The notes under the pieces were generated by a model. It saw only the letters and a program-made list of their open reading frames with translations, was not told the origin of the DNA and did not search any database. Shown here in pieces: positions 5,066-9,639 of a stretch of 9,639 nucleotides of DNA (within the stretch, counting starts at the first letter, position 1; each line of letters starts with the position of its first letter). The stretch is from contig JASLHP010000238.1 in the NCBI GenBank assembly GCA_030149625.1, positions 1 to 9,639 on the forward strand. The letters run 5' to 3'. A program made the position numbers and the translations under genes. The DNA is from Solirubrobacteraceae bacterium (GTDB lineage: Bacteria > Actinomycetota > Thermoleophilia > Solirubrobacterales > Solirubrobacteraceae).

Positions 5066-6457
5066 ATGTCAACCTCACCTCTCAACGTCAGCTCCACCGC
5101 CAGCGCTCCGATCACGGTCTCGGGCCTGGCTTCGGGCCTCGACACGAGCTCGATCATCGCGGCGCTGATGTCGGTCGAACGCGAGCCCGTCACCCACCTG
5201 ACCGACCAGCAGACCAGGCTGCAGGCGGAAGCGACGCAGCTGCAGAGCATCCAGAGCAGCCTCCAGCAACTGTCGTTCTCGGCCGCCGAATTCGTGCTGC
5301 CGTCGCTGTACGAAAGCTCGCAGACGGTGACTTCCAGCGAACCGTCCCGCGTCGAAGCCACGGTGACGGGCGGCGCGGGGATCGGCGGCTACGAGATCGA
5401 AGTCACGCAGCTCGCCAACTCGGCGCAGCGCACGTTCACGCTCACCAGTCCGACGCGCGAAGAATCGATCTCGATCGACGGCCACGAATTCAAGCTCCAG
5501 GCCGGGGAGGGCGCGAAGGAACTGGCAAGCGCGATCAACGCCAGCTCGAGCTCCACCGTCTACGCGGCGGTGCTCGAAGGCGAAACGCTGGTGCTCTCCA
5601 ACCGCGCGACGGGCGCCGGCGAAGGCGAATTCATCCAAGTCACGGGCGCCGCCCTGAGTGAAGTCGCGGGAACGGCCAAGGCAGGCGTGGACGCCGAATT
5701 CACCGTTGACGGCGTGGTTCACACCTCGAGCTCGAACACCGTCACCAACGCGATCGCCGGACTTTCGCTGACGCTCACCGGCCTCACGCCCAAAGGTCCC
5801 GTGACGCTCGACGTGCAGCCGCCGAGCGTCAGCGCGAAGCAGGTCGAAGCCCAGCTGCAGTCGTTCATCAAGCTGTACAACTCGACGGTCACGACGATCG
5901 AGACGCAGCTCAGCACCAAGCCGGCGGTGCGCCCCACCCAAGCAGACGAATTCGCCACCGGCACGCTGTTCGGCGACCAGGAACTCGTGGGTCTGCTCGA
6001 CAGCATGCGCGCGAGCATGTACGAACCGATGGCGGGCTTCTCCGAAGAACTGTCGAGCCCTTATGACATCGGCTTGAGCACGGGTGCGCCGAGCGCCGCC
6101 GGCGCCTCGCAGACCTCGCTCGAAGGGCAGCTGACGCTCGATCCGGAAAAGCTCGCGAGCGCCATGGCCAGCAACCCAGCCGGTGTCGAGCACATGCTGC
6201 AGCAGTGGTCCTCGAACCTCCAGCAGCTCGTCAACGACGCCGCGGAGCCCGGCGGGACGATCGAAGCGCGCACCAGGGGCGACAGCGAACAGGTGACGCA
6301 GATGAGCACGCGGATCAACTCGCTCAACGAACAGCTCGCGCTGCGCGAAAAGGCGCTGCAGGCAACCTACGCGCAGCTGGAAGCCGTGATCTCGAAGAAC
6401 AGCTCGCAGAGCACGTGGCTGACCCAGCAGACCGAAGCGATGATCAAGGCAGACTAG
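5066..6457 (+). CDS. fliD: Flagellar filament cap protein FliD (hook-associated protein 2)
   Basis: A 463-residue protein, the usual FliD length (about 460-500). FliD is exported through the flagellar type III apparatus and forms the cap at the filament tip under which flagellin subunits fold. The N-terminal domain begins with the diagnostic ITVSGLASGLDTSSIIAALM (16-35), then a heptad-rich helix (to about 70). The central part (about 75-225) is beta-rich and predicted exposed. The C-terminal FliD domain (about 232-460) includes SFIKLYNSTVTTIETQL and ends in a coiled coil (about 405-455; INSLNEQLALREKALQATYA). No cysteine or signal peptide is present, as expected. The ATG is 5 bp after the flaG stop with only a distant GGAAGG, suggesting coupled translation. 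Glutamate codons are strikingly different from the neighbouring genes: 31 GAA to 6 GAG, including five GAATTC sites. Confidence 0.96.
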   Translation: MSTSPLNVSSTASAPITVSGLASGLDTSSIIAALMSVEREPVTHLTDQQTRLQAEATQLQSIQSSLQQLSFSAAEFVLPSLYESSQTVTSSEPSRVEATVTGGAGIGGYEIEVTQLANSAQRTFTLTSPTREESISIDGHEFKLQAGEGAKELASAINASSSSTVYAAVLEGETLVLSNRATGAGEGEFIQVTGAALSEVAGTAKAGVDAEFTVDGVVHTSSSNTVTNAIAGLSLTLTGLTPKGPVTLDVQPPSVSAKQVEAQLQSFIKLYNSTVTTIETQLSTKPAVRPTQADEFATGTLFGDQELVGLLDSMRASMYEPMAGFSEELSSPYDIGLSTGAPSAAGASQTSLEGQLTLDPEKLASAMASNPAGVEHMLQQWSSNLQQLVNDAAEPGGTIEARTRGDSEQVTQMSTRINSLNEQLALREKALQATYAQLEAVISKNSSQSTWLTQQTEAMIKAD

Positions 6458-6471
6458 GCTCTCGTCGGCGC

Positions 6472-6498
6472 TCAACTTTGCGCGGCGGCTGTCGATCA
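6472..6498 (+). promoter_or_regulatory. Second sigma-28-like promoter, in front of fliS
   Basis: TCAACTTT (6472-6479) matches the sigma-28 -35 consensus TAAAGTTT at 6 of 8 positions. After exactly 11 bases, GTCGATCA (6491-6498) matches GCCGATAA at 6 of 8 and the flaG promoter's -10 at 7 of 8. It lies in the 49-bp gap between fliD and fliS. Transcription would start about 6504-6506, at or just before the fliS ATG (6507), giving a leaderless or nearly leaderless message; the fliS Shine-Dalgarno sequence overlaps the -10. That either makes it an internal promoter with a leaderless product or argues for coincidence. Confidence 0.5.
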
Positions 6499-6506
6499 AG
6501 GAACTG

Positions 6507-6917
6507 ATGAACAACCTCGCGGCATCACACGCCGCCTATCGCAGGGGCGAAGTGCTGGCGGCGACGCCGGGGCAGCTGGTGGTGATGCTGTACGACGGCG
6601 CGCGGCGCTTCCTGCGCCAGAGCGTCAGCGCGATGAACACCGGCGAGGTCGAGCGCGCGCACACCGCGCTGCGCTACGGCGAACGGATCATCAGCCACCT
6701 CGACGGCACGCTCGACTACGAGCAGGGCGATCTGCCCCAGCGTCTGCACACGATCTACACGTTCTGTCTGGCGCAGCTGGGCGCGGCGCGCATCGCGCAG
6801 GATCCCGGCAAGATCGAACAGGTCAGTGGCCTGCTGGGCGAGTTGCGCGAGGCCTGGAGCCAGGTCGCGGCGGAGATCGACCGCCAGGCGCAGGACGTCG
6901 GCGTGGAGCACGTGTGA
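6507..6917 (+). CDS. fliS: Flagellar secretion chaperone FliS
   Basis: A 136-residue helical protein, the typical FliS length. FliS binds the C-terminus of flagellin in the cytoplasm, keeps it from polymerising and delivers it to the export gate. The N-terminal signature HAAYRRGEVLAATPGQLVVM (8-27), followed by LYDGARRFL, corresponds to the family's 'Y-x-x-x-x-V-x-T-A-x-P-x-x-L-h-x-h-L-Y-d-g-a'. The helices that follow (ALRYGERIISHLDGTLDYEQ and YTFCLAQLGAARI) match the rest of the four-helix bundle. AAGGA (6498-6502) lies 4 bases before the ATG and is a good ribosome-binding site. It follows fliD by 49 bp and overlaps the FliT-like gene by 4 bp, the standard fliD-fliS-fliT order. It may be read from the flaG promoter and from its own sigma-28-like promoter. 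Confidence 0.95.
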   Translation: MNNLAASHAAYRRGEVLAATPGQLVVMLYDGARRFLRQSVSAMNTGEVERAHTALRYGERIISHLDGTLDYEQGDLPQRLHTIYTFCLAQLGAARIAQDPGKIEQVSGLLGELREAWSQVAAEIDRQAQDVGVEHV

Positions 6918-7249
6918 GCGCCGGCTCAGCCGAGCTTTCGCCCTACCGGGCGATCTACGAGCACGCGGAGCACGAATTGGAGCTGGCCGGCCGCGGCGAG
7001 CTGGCGGGCCTCACGGCGCTGGGCGCACGTTGGGACGAACTGGTGGCGGAGCTGCCCGCGCAGCCGCCGGTGGCCGCCGGAGAGCTGCTGCAGCACGCTC
7101 GGCTGATGCACGAGCGCACGCGCATCGAGCTGCTGCGCCTGCGCGAGGGGCTGCTGTCGGAGCTTTCGAGCGCCACCCGCGCGCGGCGCGCGGCGACCGG
7201 CTACGCCGGTCAGCTGCGCCGTCGCCCGCGCCTGGATCGCAGCGCCTAG
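6914..7249 (+). CDS. FliT-like flagellar export chaperone
   Basis: A 111-residue, mostly helical protein immediately after fliS. It starts at a GTG (6914-6916) that overlaps the fliS stop as GTGA, with GGAG (6905-6908) 5 bases upstream, so translation is coupled. The pattern YRAIYEHAEHELELAGRG, then W-D-E-L at the end of a helix, a proline-rich turn, HERTRIELLRLREGLLSEL, and the closing RARRAATGYAG is the layout of small FliT-like proteins found after fliS in Gram-positive flagellar operons. FliT chaperones the cap protein FliD and in enterobacteria also tunes flagellar transcription; only the chaperone role is a reasonable guess here. Sequence conservation in this family is low, so position contributes much of the evidence. 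Its stop codon overlaps that of the convergent peptidase gene in a shared CTAG. Confidence 0.68.
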   Translation: MSAGSAELSPYRAIYEHAEHELELAGRGELAGLTALGARWDELVAELPAQPPVAAGELLQHARLMHERTRIELLRLREGLLSELSSATRARRAATGYAGQLRRRPRLDRSA

Positions 7250-9372
7250 GAGACCGTGAAGGTCTTGGCGCTGGTGGCTTTGCCGACCGGCGTCGCCGTG
7301 TTCGTCACGCTGATCGTGGCGCTCGCGGCTTCGGCGGGCACGACGGCCTTCAGCTTCGTCGAGGACACGTAGGTGACCGTTGCGCTGGCGGCGCCGAAGC
7401 TGACGGTCGAGGTCTTGGTGAAGCCGACGCCGGCGATCGACACGGTCGCCCCGGCGGCGGCCTTCGCCGGCGAGAACGACGTGACGCTCAGCGTCGGTGT
7501 GAACTTGGTCGTGCTGGTGCCGGTCTTGATCGGCGTCGTCACCGCGATCGTCGAGTTGGTGGCGCCGTCGGGCACCGTTGCTTCGATCTGCGTGGAGGAC
7601 TTCACCGTGAACGCTGCCGTGAGCGAGCCGAACTTGACCGCGGTGGCGCCGGTGAAGGCGCTGCCGGTGATCGTCACCGAGCTGCCGGTCACGCCGGAGG
7701 CGGGCGTGAAGCTGGTGATCGCGGGTGCGTCGGAGATCACCTCGGCGCTCGCCGAGGACACCGCGGGGGAGCTCGTGCCGGAGGCGTTGCTCGCGCTCAC
7801 CTGCACGCGCACGGTCTTGCCCACGGCGCTGGACGGCAGCGTGTACGTCGCCGTGGTCGCGCCCGAGATCGCCGTGCAGGAGGCGCCGGCTGCGCTGCAG
7901 AGCAGCCACTGCTCTTGGTAGGAGCTCGGGCTGTTGCTCCATTCGCCGCGGTTGGCGCTCAGCGTCTGGCCCTGCTCGGCGGTGCCCGAGATGCTGGGCG
8001 CGGATTCGACGGCGGGGCTTTCGAGCTTCGCGAACGCGGTCAGGCCGACGGGGCTGCCGACGCCGGTCGGGCCGTCGTAGCCGACGCGCGCCTGGCATGA
8101 GCTCGCGCCGGTGCACGAGCCGTTGTGCCCGGAGCTCACGTCATACAGCGCGCCGCTTTCGCCGATGTGCGAGTAGAGCGTCTGCGCGGGGAATTCGACG
8201 CCGTGCGAGCCGCCCGCGAGGGCGAACTCGGCAGCGACGACCGGCGAGGCCAGCGAGGTGCCGCCCCACACGCCCCAGCCCGTCGGAGCACCCGACGCGG
8301 AAGGCGTGCTGTCGTAGACGTTGACGCCGGTGTACGGGTTCGCGATCGCGCCGACGTCGGCGACGGAGCGCCCGCCGCTGCACGCGGCGAGCGAGTAGTT
8401 GGCGACTTCGCTCTGCCACAGGGGCGCCGTGAACGCGGTGCTGCAGCCGCTGCCGGCGCCTTCCCAGACCGTGCTGCTCCACGATTCTCCGGAGCGGCTC
8501 AGCGTGGTTCCGCCGACCGCGACGACGTCGGGCGAGCTGGCGGGGAAGTTGGCGGCTTCGGTATCGCCGCTACACCCCTCGTTGTAGTAGCCGCAGTCTC
8601 CGGAGGAGACCGTGATCACCGTGCCCGGGTGGTCGTACGGCGCGTCGTAGCCCGCGTCGCCTGCGCTCTCGGCGCCGCCATAGGAGTTGCTGACCTCGGT
8701 CGCGCCGAGTCTGACCGCGGTGTCGACCGCGGTGCCGAGGTCGGAGAAGGACGCGCTGTTGGCCTCCAGCAGCATCACGTGGCAGCTCTGGCAGATCGCG
8801 TGGGCCATCTGCACGTCGAGCGATATCTCCGTCGACCAGCTGCCGTTGCTGGCCGGCAGCGGGCTCGTCTTGCCTTCCTGGTCGAGCTTGCGAAAGCAGC
8901 CGTTGCTGGTCGTGCAGGCCGGCAGGCCGTACTGCTTGTCGTACACGCCGAGGTCGGCTTCGGCCGTCGGGTCGTTGAAGGCGTCGACGATCGCGATCGT
9001 CTGCGTGGAAGAGGGGAACGTGGCGGTCGGCAGCGAGTAGGCGGCGTGCAGTTCTTCCGGTCCGTAGCCACCTGCGATCGGCGACTTGTACGTCACCGCG
9101 GGAGTCGCGCCGTGCGCGACTTCGTTTGCCTGCTTGACGGCGTTGCTCTTCAGGTCCGCGCTCGTCAGCGATGTCGAGACGAGCCTGATGCCGAGGCAGC
9201 CGGCCGTGCCGGGGTGCGGCGTCGTACAAGCGTTTTCGGCGCGATAGGCGGAGCGCGACAGCGATGCCGAGGCGTCCGGACTGAGCACCAGCGCGAGCGC
9301 GACGGTGCAAAGCGCGGCGCTCGCGACGCGCACGCCGCGGGTACGGAGGTGTGAGGCTCGCTGGCTTGACAT
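7246..9372 (-). CDS. Secreted S53 (sedolisin-type) serine-carboxyl peptidase with Ig-like and two IPT/TIG domains
   Basis: A 708-residue exported protein. Residues 1-37 form a signal peptide (basic SHLRTRGVR, hydrophobic AALCTVALALVL, cleavage after ASA). The peptidase domain spans about 96-450 and carries the S53 catalytic set: Glu182 and Asp186 in STEISLD, oxyanion Asp259 in SSGDCG, and Ser373 in GGTSLASP. The calcium site DVSSGHNG (411-418) and GYDGPTGVGSP (431-441) completes the fold. The Glu/Asp pair in place of the His of subtilisins separates it from S8. The pro-region is only about 60 residues, while most S53 enzymes have a prodomain near 180. Cysteines occur in near pairs (153/159, 194/197, 260/267, 310/331, 420/426, 492/499), suggesting disulfides. 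An Ig-like domain (about 457-547) and two IPT/TIG domains (about 549-626, 628-707) follow, likely for wall or substrate binding. The ATG at 9370-9372 has AGGGAG 6 bases upstream; longer starts would put the minisatellite in the protein. It is unrelated to the flagellar genes. Confidence 0.9.
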   Translation of the reverse strand: MSSQRASHLRTRGVRVASAALCTVALALVLSPDASASLSRSAYRAENACTTPHPGTAGCLGIRLVSTSLTSADLKSNAVKQANEVAHGATPAVTYKSPIAGGYGPEELHAAYSLPTATFPSSTQTIAIVDAFNDPTAEADLGVYDKQYGLPACTTSNGCFRKLDQEGKTSPLPASNGSWSTEISLDVQMAHAICQSCHVMLLEANSASFSDLGTAVDTAVRLGATEVSNSYGGAESAGDAGYDAPYDHPGTVITVSSGDCGYYNEGCSGDTEAANFPASSPDVVAVGGTTLSRSGESWSSTVWEGAGSGCSTAFTAPLWQSEVANYSLAACSGGRSVADVGAIANPYTGVNVYDSTPSASGAPTGWGVWGGTSLASPVVAAEFALAGGSHGVEFPAQTLYSHIGESGALYDVSSGHNGSCTGASSCQARVGYDGPTGVGSPVGLTAFAKLESPAVESAPSISGTAEQGQTLSANRGEWSNSPSSYQEQWLLCSAAGASCTAISGATTATYTLPSSAVGKTVRVQVSASNASGTSSPAVSSASAEVISDAPAITSFTPASGVTGSSVTITGSAFTGATAVKFGSLTAAFTVKSSTQIEATVPDGATNSTIAVTTPIKTGTSTTKFTPTLSVTSFSPAKAAAGATVSIAGVGFTKTSTVSFGAASATVTYVSSTKLKAVVPAEAASATISVTNTATPVGKATSAKTFTVS

Positions 9373-9373
9373 C

Positions 9374-9408
9374 GTTGGCTCCCTGCCGTTGTTGGGCTTC
9401 CTGCCGTC
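9374..9408 (-). repeat. 17/18-bp direct duplication containing the peptidase ribosome-binding site
   Basis: On the plus strand, GTTGGCTCCCTGCCGTT (9374-9390) is followed directly by GTTGGGCTTCCTGCCGTC (9391-9408). The two differ at two substitutions and one inserted base. On the coding (minus) strand each copy holds a purine-rich Shine-Dalgarno-like core, AGGGAG in the copy next to the ATG and AGGAAG in the distal copy. Only the proximal one is correctly spaced for the start at 9372. Confidence 0.6.
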
Positions 9409-9480
9409 GCTCGTGTGGCGCGTCGCCGATCCGGTGCCAGCAGCGTCGGCTGAGCGCTGTGCGGCCGTGAGCGCCCGGCG
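9409..9480. other. Non-coding spacer upstream of the peptidase gene
   Basis: Together with the flanking duplication and minisatellite this makes up 267 bp without a recognisable gene, from 9373 to the window end. No promoter with clear -35/-10 elements and no terminator is visible. Frames open across it on the minus strand merely extend the peptidase frame upstream and translate low-complexity sequence. Confidence 0.5.
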
Positions 9481-9639
9481 GAGCCGCTGGACGTGTGGGC
9501 TAGCGCCGAGCTGGCGGACGTGTGGGCTGGCGCCGAGCTGGCGGACGTGTGGGCGGGCGCACGGGCTGGCGGACGTGTGGGCGGGCGCACGGGCTGGTGG
9601 AAGTGCGGGCGGGCGCACGGGCTGGTGGGCGTGCGGCCT
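9481..9639. repeat. 27/28-bp minisatellite, about six copies, continuing past the window edge
   Basis: Copies begin at 9481, 9508, 9535, 9562, 9590 and 9618. The first three steps are 27 bp, the next two 28 bp, and the last copy is cut by the window end. Each copy centres on GGACGTGTGGGC or a variant and ends in TGGCGCC or GGGCGCA. Copies 2 and 3 are nearly identical; copies 5 and 6 carry shared changes (GGTGG-AGTGCGGGC-like). The G-rich strand is the plus strand. The change of period from 27 to 28 breaks any reading frame, so it is not a coding repeat. It lies upstream of the peptidase gene. Confidence 0.85.

Noticed and set aside
6826..8100. 424-codon plus-strand frame covering the end of fliS, the FliT-like gene and the peptidase 3' half.
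   Set aside because: Its translation is Arg/Ala/Gly-rich low-complexity sequence crossing three recognisable genes on both strands; a GC-rich shadow frame.
9373..9387. CsrA-type hairpin over the peptidase ribosome-binding site (GGC-AGGGA-GCC).
   Set aside because: It has the same AGGGA loop as flaG, but the stem is only 3 bp and cannot be extended, and the gene has no motility link.
9373..9618. N-terminal extension of the peptidase through the minisatellite (longer in-frame start at 9618).
   Set aside because: It would place 82 low-complexity residues before the signal peptide and leave AGGGAG, correctly spaced from the ATG at 9372, unused. The 28-bp steps of the array also break the repeat frame.
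9481..9639. CRISPR array.
   Set aside because: Copies are directly abutting 27/28-bp units with no unique spacers and no cas genes nearby; it is a tandem minisatellite.
1..9639. Mobile element, prophage, tRNA or rRNA in the window.
   Set aside because: No transposase, integrase, terminal inverted repeats or recognisable structural RNA was seen; gene content is ordinary chromosomal flagellar and secreted-enzyme genes.

Overview
The window looks like the chromosome of a GC-rich, flagellated actinobacterium. The class Thermoleophilia (Solirubrobacter/Conexibacter-like) is my best guess. Three things support it: very high GC, a monoderm-type flagellar gene order (flaG-fliD-fliS-fliT-like plus a FliA/SigD sigma factor), and a secreted protein with an Ig-like repeat style common in that class. 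The taxonomy is inferred, not demonstrated.

Left part (1-1878, minus strand): a flagellar operon fragment read right to left. It holds a FliA-type (sigma-28) sigma factor, then a short FlgF/FlgG-family rod protein, then the first 58 codons of a second FlgG/FlgF-family rod protein cut by the window edge. A 256-bp divergent intergenic region (1879-2134) separates it from the plus-strand genes.

Middle (2135-7249, plus strand): a large family-2 glycosyltransferase fused to TPR repeats, then flaG, fliD (filament cap), fliS (flagellin chaperone) and a FliT-like chaperone. A near-perfect sigma-28 promoter (TAAAGTTT, 11 bp, GTCGATGA) lies in front of flaG, and a second, weaker match of identical geometry lies in front of fliS. 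FliA made on the left therefore very probably drives the filament-assembly genes on the right. The flaG leader can fold so that its Shine-Dalgarno sequence sits in the loop of a perfect 7-bp hairpin whose loop is AGGGA, with two more ATGGA motifs just upstream. This resembles a CsrA-controlled leader. Neither flagellin nor csrA/fliW is in the window. The glycosyltransferase occupies the place next to flaG where flagellin often lies, so it is a candidate flagellin glycosyltransferase.

Right part (7246-9639): a convergent gene for a secreted S53 (sedolisin-type) serine-carboxyl peptidase with one Ig-like and two IPT/TIG domains. Its stop codon overlaps that of the FliT-like gene in a shared CTAG. 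Upstream of it are a small 17/18-bp duplication containing the ribosome-binding site and a 27/28-bp minisatellite of about six copies that runs off the window end.
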